From VXNE01 sp965261535 (GTDB lineage Bacteria; Pseudomonadota; Gammaproteobacteria; Pseudomonadales; Azotimanducaceae): a stretch of 64,000 nucleotides of DNA. The position numbers were made by a program, and so were the translations under genes. Position 1 is the first letter of the stretch. Each line of letters begins with the position of its first letter. Below the pieces are notes generated by a model, which saw only the letters and a program-made list of their open reading frames with translations, had not been told where the DNA came from and searched no databases. The stretch covers positions 248,001 to 312,000 of the forward strand of contig OZ253469.1 of NCBI GenBank assembly GCA_965261535.1, given 5' to 3'. Of the stretch, positions 52,782-63,240 are shown piece after piece.

Positions 52782-53090
52782 ATGAGCCAGCCTTATATGA
52801 AACCGAAAGATGTGACCTCGCCGCGAGACCACTGGACTCTCATCGGGGTGTTGCGAGACGCCGGCCCCGGCGAGGCATCCTATGCGGTGGGACTGTGGGA
52901 TGGGGAACGAAGGATTGCCTGCCGATGGAACGGATGGGATGGTAGTCCCACAGGCAACCCTCAAAGCCGCGGCCTGCCAACCTGGATGGTGATGGAACCG
53001 GAAGCTGGGGCGGCCCTTGTTCAGGCGCTGGATCTTACTGATGCGCTACTCGATTTGGTTGCCGACCAGCACGCCCGGCTAAACAGCTGA
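52782..53090 (+). CDS. hypothetical protein (102 aa)
   Basis: Not recognised. AAAAGGAGA lies 8 nt before the ATG, which supports expression. The protein is Trp-rich in the middle (HWTLIGVL, GLWDGE, RWNGWDGS, PTWMVM) and ends in a short helix (LVQALDLTDALLDLV). It lies alone between the DAC gene and the broken hydrolase. Confidence 0.5.
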   Translation: MSQPYMKPKDVTSPRDHWTLIGVLRDAGPGEASYAVGLWDGERRIACRWNGWDGSPTGNPQSRGLPTWMVMEPEAGAALVQALDLTDALLDLVADQHARLNS

Positions 53091-53238
53091 TCTTGGCTCG
53101 CGGTTCGGCTTGGCCGGCGCAGTTGGAGTCAGTCAAGTGGAGCGTGCCGGCGGAATAGCTGAAGCGGCGCGGGTGCGGTGTGCCGCTGTTGGGCGCGAGG
53201 CGATGGACCACACGGCCGTGGCCGGATCGCAACGCTCT

Positions 53239-54298
53239 TCAGGCAAGCGATCGATACCGATCCAGGGCGCCGGGTCTTGCACTCCGCGGAAGGTGTTGAG
53301 CGACCATCTTGAACGCGCTGTCCCAGCCCCAGGCGTATCCGAGATCGACAACGGCTTGGCCCGTGCTCTCGATGGTTCGGCGCGCGGGAATCTTGTTCCG
53401 GTTCGACAATTCGACAACCTCGTGGACGCCTCGGGCGTCGGAGACGATGATGGGGGCGCAGCATTCGATGCTGCGGCCCATCATCAGCGTGGCGATGCGG
53501 GCCGGGTCCGTGGGGGTCTTGCGCCAGTGATTCCAGATGACAGGGACGCAGCCTTGCTCGGCCGCTCTGTCCAACATGCGAACACAAGCCGCAGCATTCA
53601 GAACTTCTGCGCGCGGTAACACTTCGATGTATGCCCTGCCTCCAGTGGTTTCCACCGTGCATCCGGTGCCGATGGGTCGCCAGCCACTCTTGAGGCAGAC
53701 GACCGGCTCGTCATTTCGCAAGGCAAGGCGAACCGGGCTGCTTACTGTTCCATTCCGAGCGCGCTTCGGCTTCGGCGGGAGGGGAATGGTCGACCAGCGG
53801 AGCCGTCTCCCGGTCATGGACATGTCCAGCTCAACGACGTAGACGGTGTCGGCCTCGTGGCAGGCGGACAATGGTCCCGCAACCTCTGTGCCAGCGCGCC
53901 TTCCCAAAGCTCCTGACCGTCAGGCGAGTAACCAAAAGGATGGATCCTTCTTCCCCCATTGTCATGCAGCGTGCAGAGCGAGAAGAACCGGTTCTCAACG
54001 GCCCTGAGGCGCAGGACCGAAGACCATTTGAGGTCTACGACGTTGTCGTAGCTCAGGTTCACCCAGATTTGCGCGCCGCGCATGGACAGAAAGCGTTGGA
54101 CCAGACCGAGATAGTGGTCGTGGCAGATCGTCGCCCCGACCGTACTCCTGCCTGTCAGATGTAGATCGTCGAGAGGTCCTCATCCTCGCCCATGTAACCA
54201 ACGAGAATATACACGCCGGACCGCAATGGGCTGTCGTTTCGAGGATACCCATACGAGCTCCGGGTGCGCTCCGACTCTGCCACCGGCCCGGCTTCCCT
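53239..54298 (-). pseudogene. carbon-nitrogen hydrolase-like gene, two frameshifts
   Basis: Joined across three frames, the minus strand reads SGVYILVGYMGEDEDL, GATICHDHYLGLVQRFLSM (catalytic Cys), RGAQIWVNLSYDNVV, LRLRAVENRFF and HEADTVYVVELDMS. These are the order and spacing of nitrilase-superfamily amidases. Frame changes are near 54155 and 53885. The N-terminus with the catalytic Glu is absent, and the reading stops 22 bp from the IS1634 end. The last 200 residues are not recognised. Confidence 0.6.
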
Positions 54299-54320
54299 TT
54301 ACGCTCTCTTACAACTCTCC

Positions 54321-56401
54321 CTAGCCCATGTTTATCAAGGTTTTAGGTAAACCTACAAAGATCAACGGGTTGCGTTGATTGAAAATCGCGAGTGGCACTA
54401 CAAATGCGCGCGGGCCGCTTTGCGGATGATTCAGACGATGGTCTTTTGGACGCCTCCGGGGCTGGGGTCGACGCCGAGGGCCGCGTAGATGGCCAGTTGG
54501 CGGGGTTCTGCGCGGGTCGCCTTGCGCACGTGCAGCGCGCCCCCGTCGGCGCGCCGGAACGTGGCGGTGACGCGCTGCTGTCCGGCGAGGACGCGGCGCA
54601 GCGTGGTCCAACTGGCGTGCTCGCCGCGCTCGCGCAGGCGCTTGCGGACGATCTGGACGAGTTGGTGGGCGACGACGGTGATGAACAGGTGGCCTTCGGC
54701 GCGCAGCGGCTTGTGGTGGTAGATGGGGCGCAAGCCGAGTTCGGACTTCAGGGACCGGAACACGGCTTCCAGATCGGTGAGGGTGACGTAGGTGCGCCAG
54801 AGGGCCTCCTCGTCCCAGTCGGCTTCGCTGCCGCGCAGGCAGTACACGCCCGGATGCGTCGCCATGGAGCCCTCGACCGCGCGCCGGGTCCAGGTCACGG
54901 CGACGGCTTTCTCGCCGGCCGCGTCGGCGGCGACGCGGATGTCGTAGTGCTGGGCGACGCCGCGGCTGTTCTCGCTCAGCCGCCCGATGCGCCGCCAGAC
55001 GTGTTCGAGCCGCTTGCGCGTGCGCGGCCGCGAGAGCCCCTCGTCGAGCAGCGCCAGCTCCTTCTCGAAGCGTTTCGCGAAGCGCTCGACGATGCCCCGC
55101 TCCTTCTTCGCCCGCTCCTCCGAGTAGCAGTACAGGCGCGTCTCGCCGGAATCTTCGGAAACCTCCTTGTGCAGGCGCACGGTCTGTTTCGACCGGGTCT
55201 CGACGGGCACGGCGGCGTCGGCGTCGAACCGCCGGCGGCGTTCGCGGCTGACCACCACATGGCGGTAGCCTTCGGCGCGCAGCCACGCGACGCTGTCCTC
55301 GGTGGCGACGCCGCGGTCCATCACCACCAGCGCGCCCTTCGGCGCGCTCAGCGCCTCCAGCATCCCCGCCGGCGTCTCCGCCTCCTCGACGTTGCCGGCG
55401 AACACCCGCGAGCGGCGCACGAAGCCGCCGGCGTCGAGCACCAGCCCCAGCGTCAACAGCGGACAGTCGCCGCGCTTCTCCTTCGAGTGCCCGCGCCGCG
55501 CCAGCGGCTGGCCCTTGGCCTCGCCCTCGAAGAAAGTGTTCGTCAGGTCGTACAGCGTCACCGTCGGGCGCAGATCGAACAGCCCCATCGCCCGGTCGAA
55601 CAAGTGCGACTCGATCGCCTCGCGATGCGCCATCAGCGCGTCCGACGCGCGGTACAGCCGCATCGCCCCCATGGTCTCGAAGTCGACATCCAGCAACTCG
55701 CCCAGGCCGCTGCGCTCGCGCAGCCAGCGCATCGTCGCCCGCTCCGAGGCGGGGAACGCCATGCGCCCGACGATCGAGCCCAGCGCCGCCGCGCGCAGCG
55801 CGCGGCCGATCCCCAACTCGCGCGGCAGCGCCGGCAGCCCCGCCTGCTCGAGCGCCCACAGGCCGACCCGCTCCGCGCCGACGCCGCGCGGGCGCGCCAG
55901 CTCCAGCGAATCCACGTCCACCGCCTGAATGTCGGCGCCGCCGCGTCGCCCGCCGGCGCCGCCGCGCGCGCGATCAGTTGCGCCGCGATCCGCTGCGCCT
56001 CGCGCTCCACCGCCGGCGGGCAGTCCGCCAGCAGCGCCGCCTGGCCGGACAGCGCCTCGCCGACGCGGACGCACAGCAGCGGCCAGTGCTCCCGCTCGAT
56101 GTCGAAATGCCGCCCGAGGTTGAGCAGGGTGCGCTGGCGCACCTTGCCGCCGACGCGCTCCGAGCGCACCAGGCGGCGCGTGTGGTAGGTCTCGCCGCTG
56201 TCGGAGCGGCGCGTCTGGGTGCGTCGGACGAACATGCCGGGCCAGGATATCGCGGCCCTCCCGGCGCCGCAACGCCCATCCGAACGATTATGGCACTACA
56301 TCGCCTCCCCGGACCGGAAATCAACAACTTGCGCGCGAAAATCGGGCAAAACCAAGCCCGAATCCCCAAAATCGCCGCTCACCTTGGTAAAGATGGGCTA
56401 G
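54321..56401. mobile_element. IS1634-type insertion sequence
   Basis: Left end CTAGCCCATgTTTAtCAAGG and right end (inverted) CTAGCCCATcTTTAcCAAGG form 20-bp terminal repeats with two mismatches. CTAG at both borders may be the target duplication or part of the repeat, as it is palindromic. It contains one transposase gene, now frameshifted. Confidence 0.85.
54431..56235 (-). pseudogene. IS1634 family transposase, frameshifted
   Basis: The start MFVRRTQTRRSDSGETYHTR at 56235 and RLVRSERVGGKVRQRTLLNL are the family N-terminus. At about 55940, in a GC-rich GCG repeat, the frame changes by one base and resumes as ADIQAVDVDSLEL. The core is then complete: VTLYDLTNTFFEG (first Asp), ALVVMDRGVA (second Asp), and DLEAVFRSLKSELGLRPIYH (Glu). 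The intact length would be about 600 aa. Confidence 0.85.
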
Positions 56402-56404
56402 CAT

Positions 56405-56482
56405 GGCAGATCTCCGAGATGCGCCGCCTCACCCGGCGCGCCGTCTCGCGCTTCTCGTTCCAGATCGGTAGCAGGACCGCCC
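56405..56482 (-). pseudogene. tyrosine integrase fragment at the IS1634 border
   Basis: VLLPIWNEKRETARRVRRRI then SEIC matches the intact integrase of this window (VLLPIWNEKPETARRVKQRI) at 20 of 24 residues. It stops at the IS end, so an integrase gene of the same family was destroyed here. Confidence 0.75.
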
Positions 56483-56697
56483 CGAAAGTAGAAGGTCGCC
56501 CGCGACACGCATAGTGCCTACCACCCCGACCTGCACCGCAAGAGATTGGGCCGCCATCAGGAGTGAACCGCGCCGGGTTTGCCGGGGACTGCTTTGGTTG
56601 AGTCACGCGGCCAAGGCCGCGTGCTCGTCTTGGCGATGGTTCGATGCTTCGGCCTCCGCCATCCATAGGCTCGCGGCGGCCTCAGAGACCGGTTGTC

Positions 56698-59600
56698 TTA
56701 GCCGGCGTCGGCCAGGGGTTCCGGGTGAAGGGCTTTCAACTTCTCGAAGATCCCCTCGATGACGTTGCTCTTTCCGGCGAACAACGCCTCGGGACCGCCG
56801 GCGTGCACGCCACTGAACGGCGCGTCGTAGAGCGCGGACGGCTCCATGACACCGCGTGCCGTGAGTTGGTCGATCACCATCTCGATGAAACGGATCTGCG
56901 GCGTGGTCAGGCTTCGGTTGGAGAGGAACTCCGAGAAGGCCTCCTGCGCGGCAGCGCGGTCCATCCCCACCAGGCTCCGCACGAAATGGGCCAGTGAGGG
57001 CGCGTCGTTGCGCGCCAGGAGGCTGGTCAACAGCGTCTGGCCGTCGGCCTCGCCGATCTCGACCAGCGTCCGTTCGAGCCCCCGAAGGTCGGTAGCCGTG
57101 AGCGGCTGGTTGGTCCGGAGGCGGTGGATCACGATGTGGTCGAGATGGTTCTTCAGGTACTCCTGCACCTTCTTCTCGTACTGGACCCCGGTCATCTTCG
57201 GCAGGTAGACGACGGCGTCCTCGCGCACGCCCGTGATCTCATCTTGGAAGTCGGTGTAGACGACCTTGCGCGTCTTCTTGTCGAGGAAGGGCACCAGGCC
57301 ACGCAGGCGCATGCGCAGCTCCTCAAGACCGTTCAAGGCGATGCCTTCCCAGAAGGCGGTCTCCTGCACTGCAGCCAGGTAGGCGAGCTGAGCCGCCACT
57401 GCGGGAATTGTGGTCTTTTCTTCGAGCAGCATGGCGATCTCCACCACCCGTCGGCGGTGCTTCTCGAATGTGCCCGTGTCGCCCTCGGCGAGGGCCAGTT
57501 GCATCGTCAGCGCCTTGAGATCGAACAGGCGGGACTCGATGTCGTCGGTCTCGATCTCGCTGGGCAGCCCGGCAACCTCACTCTGCAGGACATCGACGTC
57601 GGACGCGGTGAGCCGCTCCCATGAGGCCCGCTGCTGGAAACGCTCTACCGCCTCGAGCTGCATCCGCACGATGAAGTTTTCGCGGTTCATCGCCGCCACT
57701 TCCCGGTGGAGCTCCGTCGTCAACGCCCCGGCCAGCGCCGCCTCCGGGTCCAGGTCCGGCATGGACTGGACGTCGGACAGCAACCGCACCCGCGACCGGA
57801 AGAGCCGGGCGCGGAGGGAAACGCCGCCACTATCCTCGATCCCCTCCGGATGCTCGCCGAAAAAGTCGAAGTTGAAGCAGAAGTCGAAGACGCGGAAGTC
57901 GTGCTTGTCGTCCCCGGGTCCGAACAGATCGGGGCACAGGCGCGTACCGCGCCCGATCATCTGCCAGAACTTGATCCGCGAGTAGACCGGCTTGAAGAAA
58001 ACCAGGTTGGCGATCTCGGGCACGTCGATGCCGGTATCAAGCATGTCCACCGAGATCGCGATATGCGGCGCTTTGTCCTTCCGTGAGAAATCATCGAGCA
58101 GGCTCTGCGGATACGTCGCGTAGTGATCGATGATGCGGGCGAAGTGCCCCGCGTACCGCGGGTAGTGGTGGTTGAACCGCTCTTCGATGAACTTCGCATG
58201 CTCGTGATTGCGCGCGAAGATGATCGTCTTGGCCAGTCGGTCGCCACCGTCGACGGTGTGGCCGTTCTCCATGAGATGCTGCAGCACCTTGTCGACGGTG
58301 TCGCTGTTGAACAGCCAACTGTTGATCGCGGACGCGTTGACCCGTTCCGGCAGCCCGCGATCATCCTCGTCGTCGCCCCAATCGAGGCTCTCCCACTGCG
58401 CCTGCTCTTCCTCGCTGAGCGAGTCGTAGTCGATGCCCTCGCGTGGGAACCGGAGATCCACCTGCTGAACCTTCGGTCGTACGAGATATTCATCCGCCAC
58501 CGCAGTCGCGAGTTCGTACGCGTCGGTGGGCACGCCTGGCTCCACGTCGAAGAGCTCGTACGTGTTCCGGTCAACCTGGTCCCGCGGCGTCGCGGTCAGG
58601 CCCACCAGCAGCGAGTCGAAGTACCGAAAGATGGCCCCGTACTTCTGATACACCGACCGGTGCGCCTCGTCGATGATCACGAGATCGAAGTGCCCGACCC
58701 CGAAGCGGGCCTCTGTGCCCGTCGTCTCGTTGATCAGCCCCATCATCGTCGGATAGGTGCAGACGTAGACCCGGCCCGCCTTGTCCTTCTCGGTCACCAG
58801 GTTCACCGGGCTCGACTCTGGCAGGTGGGCCTTGAATGCCCCCACGGCCTGATTCACCAGCGATATCCGGTCCGCCAGGAACAGCGCCCGCTTCACCCAG
58901 CCCGCCCGCTGGAGAAGGTCGACCAGCGCGATCGCCACGCGTGTCTTGCCGCTGCCGGTCGCCATCACCAGCAGCGTCTTGCGCCGCGCCTGTGAGAACT
59001 GCTCGCCGATGCTCCCGATGGCCCGCTTCTGGTAGTACCGCTCGACGATGGCGTTCTTCACCCGCGCCACGTCCAGCGGCTCGCGGTGAACCCGGCGATG
59101 GAGCAGTGACGCCAGCTCGTCCCTTTTGTGGAAGCCGGCCACGGAGCGCGGCGTGTAGGCTTGGTCGTCCCACAGGTAGGTCTCGTACCCGTTCGTGTAG
59201 AAGATGATCGGGCGCTGGCCGTGCATGGCCTCCAGGCAGTCCGCGTAGAGCTTGGCCTGCTGTCGACCCACTGCCGGATCGACAGTGGTCTTCTTCGCCT
59301 CCACCACCGCCAGCGGCTTGCCGTCATCGCCCCACAGGACGTAATCGGCGTAACCGACCCCCGACGCGTTCGGCATGCCCGTGACTTCGTATTCACGGTC
59401 GTGTTTCTGGTCGAGCGGCCAGCCGGCACGCTGCAGGGCCAGGTCGATGATCAGACTGCGGGTTGTGCTCTCGTTCCAGTTGCGGGTCTCCGGGACGATC
59501 TCGTTCTCCGCCTTGATGGCGGCGAGCCGTTCACGCAGCACCTCCAGCTCGCCTTCGACATCCTTGCGCGCGTCTTCGGCTGCGTCCAGTTGGCGTTTGA

Positions 59601-60084
59601 GGGCGTCCAGTTCCTCGATGCTGGCCGGCGCGTCCCCCGGTTCGAGTGTGGGGATCAGGTACTCGTCGAAGGACTTCCCGCGAAGACTCTCCGCCCCTTT
59701 CCGCAGATAGGTGCGACCCGCCCAGTAGAGGATGTGCGCCAGCTCCCGCACCACGTTCAGCGCCAGCTCCGGCGCGGGCGCCTTGTTGCCGTGCACGGCC
59801 ACGTTGCCCGCGTTCCGGATGTACTCCGCCTTCTGCCACACGACCTCGGGGACGAGCGCACGGAAGGCGGGCTCGCTGAGGTAAGCGTCCAGGTTCGTGA
59901 CCTTCGGTGGGTCGAGGGTCTTGTCGACCTTGTAGACACGCTTGACCAGCCGCTCCAGCGCGTGCCTTGCATGGAAGCAGGACGCCCGCGGGTCGCCGTA
60001 GACGTGGCGCTCCGCATAACTCGCGCTCTCCGCCGCATGCGGGAACTCCTGCTTCAGGAACGCGAAGTTGGCGGAGACTTCCAT
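56698..60084 (-). CDS. hsdR: type I restriction enzyme R subunit
   Basis: The 1128-aa subunit cuts and translocates DNA. Seen in order: an N-terminal DUF4145/HEPN-like domain (HARHALERLVKRVYKVD); a coiled coil; the nuclease core YADYVLWGDDGKPLAVVEAK; SF2 helicase motifs MATGSGKTR, IIDEAHRSVY, GLTATPRDQ, VDMLDTGIDVP and MIGRGTRLCPDLF; and the C-terminal HsdM/S-interaction region. The length is normal for EcoEI/EcoAI-type R subunits. It starts 6 nt after hsdS. Confidence 0.95.
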   Translation of the reverse strand: MEVSANFAFLKQEFPHAAESASYAERHVYGDPRASCFHARHALERLVKRVYKVDKTLDPPKVTNLDAYLSEPAFRALVPEVVWQKAEYIRNAGNVAVHGNKAPAPELALNVVRELAHILYWAGRTYLRKGAESLRGKSFDEYLIPTLEPGDAPASIEELDALKRQLDAAEDARKDVEGELEVLRERLAAIKAENEIVPETRNWNESTTRSLIIDLALQRAGWPLDQKHDREYEVTGMPNASGVGYADYVLWGDDGKPLAVVEAKKTTVDPAVGRQQAKLYADCLEAMHGQRPIIFYTNGYETYLWDDQAYTPRSVAGFHKRDELASLLHRRVHREPLDVARVKNAIVERYYQKRAIGSIGEQFSQARRKTLLVMATGSGKTRVAIALVDLLQRAGWVKRALFLADRISLVNQAVGAFKAHLPESSPVNLVTEKDKAGRVYVCTYPTMMGLINETTGTEARFGVGHFDLVIIDEAHRSVYQKYGAIFRYFDSLLVGLTATPRDQVDRNTYELFDVEPGVPTDAYELATAVADEYLVRPKVQQVDLRFPREGIDYDSLSEEEQAQWESLDWGDDEDDRGLPERVNASAINSWLFNSDTVDKVLQHLMENGHTVDGGDRLAKTIIFARNHEHAKFIEERFNHHYPRYAGHFARIIDHYATYPQSLLDDFSRKDKAPHIAISVDMLDTGIDVPEIANLVFFKPVYSRIKFWQMIGRGTRLCPDLFGPGDDKHDFRVFDFCFNFDFFGEHPEGIEDSGGVSLRARLFRSRVRLLSDVQSMPDLDPEAALAGALTTELHREVAAMNRENFIVRMQLEAVERFQQRASWERLTASDVDVLQSEVAGLPSEIETDDIESRLFDLKALTMQLALAEGDTGTFEKHRRRVVEIAMLLEEKTTIPAVAAQLAYLAAVQETAFWEGIALNGLEELRMRLRGLVPFLDKKTRKVVYTDFQDEITGVREDAVVYLPKMTGVQYEKKVQEYLKNHLDHIVIHRLRTNQPLTATDLRGLERTLVEIGEADGQTLLTSLLARNDAPSLAHFVRSLVGMDRAAAQEAFSEFLSNRSLTTPQIRFIEMVIDQLTARGVMEPSALYDAPFSGVHAGGPEALFAGKSNVIEGIFEKLKALHPEPLADAG

Positions 60085-60090
60085 AGCGGC

Positions 60091-61290
60091 TCAGAGATCT
60101 CCCCGGAAGGCACGGGATTGCAGGGCGGCGAAGAGGGTGTCGAGTTCGGCGAGGTGCGCTCGCTGGCTGGCTTTCTGTTGTTCGACGGATTGAACGATGG
60201 CCGCGAAGCGATGTTGGAGGTCGAGAGGGGGGAGCGGCACGACCAGTGACTTGAGTCTAGTCGTGTTCAAGAACGAGTAGGACCTGTCATCACCAGATGC
60301 TCTCAGGCCAGGTAGTCGATCGCCACAGAAGGTGTAAAGGCATGCGAAGTACACAGGCGTCATCGCGCCCGGATTAAGGGTCAATCGAATCAGGTTAGTA
60401 CCAATAATGGACCGTTCGACCGTCGGCACAGCCACGCACATTCGGCCAACGGTGCCCGCACGTGAAATCAGAATATCGCCGGGTTCGACTGAATATCGAC
60501 GCAATTGAGCGAATTTCGCTGGGGTTATGAAGAGGCTTCGTTTCTGGATGAACTGATTTGGCTTGACATTGTCGATGCCCCAAACCGGCACACCGTCGTC
60601 AACATACTCATTTTTCTTAAGCGCGCTGCCGAATGGTCCGCAGCAGGTTCCTGCACGTGTCTCGCTGAAGTAATCCTCTAGACGGCCGACCCGCCACCCC
60701 ATGGGATTAGTGAGGGGGTCGCCGAACATGTCGAGGAAGGTGGATTGGAGGAGCGTGTCGAGCTGGGCGAGGGCCTCGCGTCGCTTGGCCCGCAAGGCGT
60801 CCGCCGCATCCAGAATCCCCGCAATCCGCCTCTGCTCGTCGAGGGGCGGGAGGGGAATTTGGAGGTCTTCGACGATCTTCTTGGATACCTCCTTGAACGT
60901 CGCTCCTCGCCCTTTGTTCTGGATATGCTTTTCTTGGGCCTTAAGCCACCAAAAAAGAAAGTCAGGCGAAATCAAGTCGAAGCGAGGCACTAAACTCTTG
61001 AAGCCCTGGTTGGTGCAGACGGGTAGCGTGTTGATGGCTACCAAGCCGATGGGCGCCCGCGAACTGAACAGAACAGACTGCGCAGGCAACATTCTGGCTG
61101 AGCAACTCTTCAACCCCGCCTTTGTGATCTTCCGGGGCGTATCGCTGAGATGCTTCCGACCGAGCTCACTCAGATCCTTCGGTGTCACCCAGGGAACATT
61201 CCCGCCCCAGAACTCCCGCTTGCCAGTCTTGGGGGTAGCTCCAGAGACGACCTCGCAGACCTCGCGGACTGTCGCGACCGGCCAACTCAT
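60091..61290 (-). CDS. hsdS: type I restriction-modification specificity subunit
   Basis: The 399-aa subunit has two target recognition domains, each followed by a conserved coil: PLPPLDEQRRIAGILDAADA after the first and PLPPLDLQHRFAAIVQSVEQ after the second. The first begins VCEVVSGATPKTGKREFW. Start MSWPVATVREV at 61290 overlaps the hsdM stop by 4 nt. The recognised sequence cannot be read, but two different half-sites are implied. Confidence 0.93.
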   Translation of the reverse strand: MSWPVATVREVCEVVSGATPKTGKREFWGGNVPWVTPKDLSELGRKHLSDTPRKITKAGLKSCSARMLPAQSVLFSSRAPIGLVAINTLPVCTNQGFKSLVPRFDLISPDFLFWWLKAQEKHIQNKGRGATFKEVSKKIVEDLQIPLPPLDEQRRIAGILDAADALRAKRREALAQLDTLLQSTFLDMFGDPLTNPMGWRVGRLEDYFSETRAGTCCGPFGSALKKNEYVDDGVPVWGIDNVKPNQFIQKRSLFITPAKFAQLRRYSVEPGDILISRAGTVGRMCVAVPTVERSIIGTNLIRLTLNPGAMTPVYFACLYTFCGDRLPGLRASGDDRSYSFLNTTRLKSLVVPLPPLDLQHRFAAIVQSVEQQKASQRAHLAELDTLFAALQSRAFRGDL

Positions 61291-62777
61291 CTCAACATCC
61301 CCTCCAACTCCACCAGCCCGTCCGCGATCTCCGCCTCCACCTTCCCCATCCGCTTCAGGATCACCATCGGCGGGTCGTACTCCACCGCGTCGTATTCGAC
61401 CTCCTTGTAGCGGTTGATCGAGAGATCGTAGTCGTTGCTCGCGATCTCGGCCTTGGGCACGAGGAAACTCTGGTCCGTCCGCGCCCGCTTGCGTTCCGCC
61501 TCGCGGTTCCACCAGCGGGCGAGGATGTCGGCAAGGTCGCTCTTCTCCGGTTGCGGCATGCGCTTGTCGTCCAGCGAGTAGCCGTCGGCCTGCATGTCGT
61601 AGAACCAGACGTCGTCCGTACCTCCGGAGTTCGTCTTGGTGAAGAGCAGGATGGCGGTGGAGACCCCGGCGTAGGGTTTGAAGACGCCGGAGGGCATGGA
61701 GACGATGGCGTCGAGCTTCTGCTCCTCGACCAGAATCCTGCGCAAGGTCCTGTGCGCTTTGCTCGACCCGAAAAGTACGCCGTCGGGCACGATGACGGCG
61801 GCGCGGCCGCCGGTCTGGAGCAGGCGCAAGAAGAGGGCGAGGAACAGCAGCTCGGTCTTCTTCGTCTTGACGACCTGCTGCAGGTCCTTGGCGGTGGACT
61901 CGAAGTCGAGACTGCCCGCAAACGGCGGATTGGCAAGGACGAGCGAGTACCGCTCAGCGTCGTCCCCGCCTGCCGCCAAGTCGTTCTGGGCCAGCGAGTC
62001 CTTGTAGCGGATGTCTGGATTCTCCACGCCGTGCAACAGCATGTTCATGCTGCCGATGCGCAGCATGGTGGTGTCGAAGTCGTAGCCGTGGAAGGTGCCC
62101 TCGTTGAACCGGCGGCGGGCCTGGGCATTCCTGTAGATGCGGTCGCCGTGGTGCTCGACGAGATGCTCGGAGGCGGCGACGAGGAAGCCGCCGGTGCCGC
62201 AAGCGGGATCGCAGATGACGTCCTTCGGAGTGGGCGCGGTCATGTCCACCATCAGCCTGATGATGTGGCGGGGCGTGCGGAACTGCCCGTTCTGCCCGGC
62301 GGTGGCGATCTTGCCGAGCATGTACTCGTAGAGATCACCCTTGGTGTCGCGGTCGGCCATGTCGATGTCGTCGAGCTGGTCGACCACGTTGGCCAGCACC
62401 CGGGCCGTCGGCATCATGAAGAGGGCGTCCTTCATGTGATGGGTGTAGGTTGAACCCTCGTCCGAGTCCCCCGTCTGCCCCAGCGATTTGATGAAGGGGA
62501 ACACTTGGTCCCGCACCGTCTCGAACATTCGCTCCGGCGCAAGCTCCTTGAGATGCGACCAGCGCAGAGCGCCTTGGCGGGCGGTGAACAGGGGCTTCGC
62601 GATCGGGTGGGCGGCGCGGGCGGCTCTATGCTCCTCGCGCGTGTGCAGCTCGTCCAGACGCTTGATGAAGAGCAGGTAGGTGAGCTGCTCAATGACCGAG
62701 AGCGGGTTCGAGATGCCGCCCGACCACATGGTGTTCCAGATCTGGTCGACCTTGGACTTCAGCTCACCCGTGATCAT
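61287..62777 (-). CDS. hsdM: type I restriction-modification methylase subunit
   Basis: The 496-aa N6-adenine methylase has the HsdM N-terminal helical domain (LKSKVDQIWNTMWSGGISNP), motif I ICDPACGTGGFLVAA and catalytic motif IV LVLANPPFAGS. It is full length and is the first gene of the hsdM-hsdS-hsdR operon. The start at 62777 is the usual MITGELKSKVD. Confidence 0.94.
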   Translation of the reverse strand: MITGELKSKVDQIWNTMWSGGISNPLSVIEQLTYLLFIKRLDELHTREEHRAARAAHPIAKPLFTARQGALRWSHLKELAPERMFETVRDQVFPFIKSLGQTGDSDEGSTYTHHMKDALFMMPTARVLANVVDQLDDIDMADRDTKGDLYEYMLGKIATAGQNGQFRTPRHIIRLMVDMTAPTPKDVICDPACGTGGFLVAASEHLVEHHGDRIYRNAQARRRFNEGTFHGYDFDTTMLRIGSMNMLLHGVENPDIRYKDSLAQNDLAAGGDDAERYSLVLANPPFAGSLDFESTAKDLQQVVKTKKTELLFLALFLRLLQTGGRAAVIVPDGVLFGSSKAHRTLRRILVEEQKLDAIVSMPSGVFKPYAGVSTAILLFTKTNSGGTDDVWFYDMQADGYSLDDKRMPQPEKSDLADILARWWNREAERKRARTDQSFLVPKAEIASNDYDLSINRYKEVEYDAVEYDPPMVILKRMGKVEAEIADGLVELEGMLR

Positions 62778-62985
62778 GATTCCATCTCGCCCGTCTCCAT
62801 CGAGTCTTTGAGCCGCCTGAACCTCGAGGTTTCACCCTCGGGGATGTGCCGCTCACTGGTAGTCGCCAAGAGCGACGGCTCCTTCGGACACCATACTATC
62901 AAGCGATGTTGCCCGGCTTCGATGGTGGGTCACCGCACGCTGATAAGACAGCGACGGTCAGGGCCGCCATATGGCGGTTGTTGGC

Positions 62986-63079
62986 ATGGCGCTGGAGCAG
63001 CGCGGCGTGATCCACCACTCCGACCGGGGCTCGCAATACATTTCGATCACGTTCGGCGACCGCTGCCGCGAGGCCGGCG
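62986..63079 (+). pseudogene. IS3 OrfB fragment
   Basis: MALEQRGVIHHSDRGSQYIS then ITFGDRCREAG matches the OrfB of the IS3 at 47964, with a 9-bp deletion after MALEQRG. Both ends are missing. Confidence 0.8.
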
Positions 63080-63240
63080 CAGTGGACGATGGCGCCGACC
63101 TCGACCAGCATCAAGGCGGGGCACACCCGCACCCACAGGTTCGTCGACTCGATAAGGCGCTGTACGGCGCGCCAACGTCAACGCACTCCGTTACCGAGAG
63201 GTTTGGACCGTTGCCGGCAATCCAGGCGCTATTGTGCAAT

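Noticed and set aside
54392..56188. 598-aa plus-strand frame
   Set aside because: Antisense of the IS1634 transposase.
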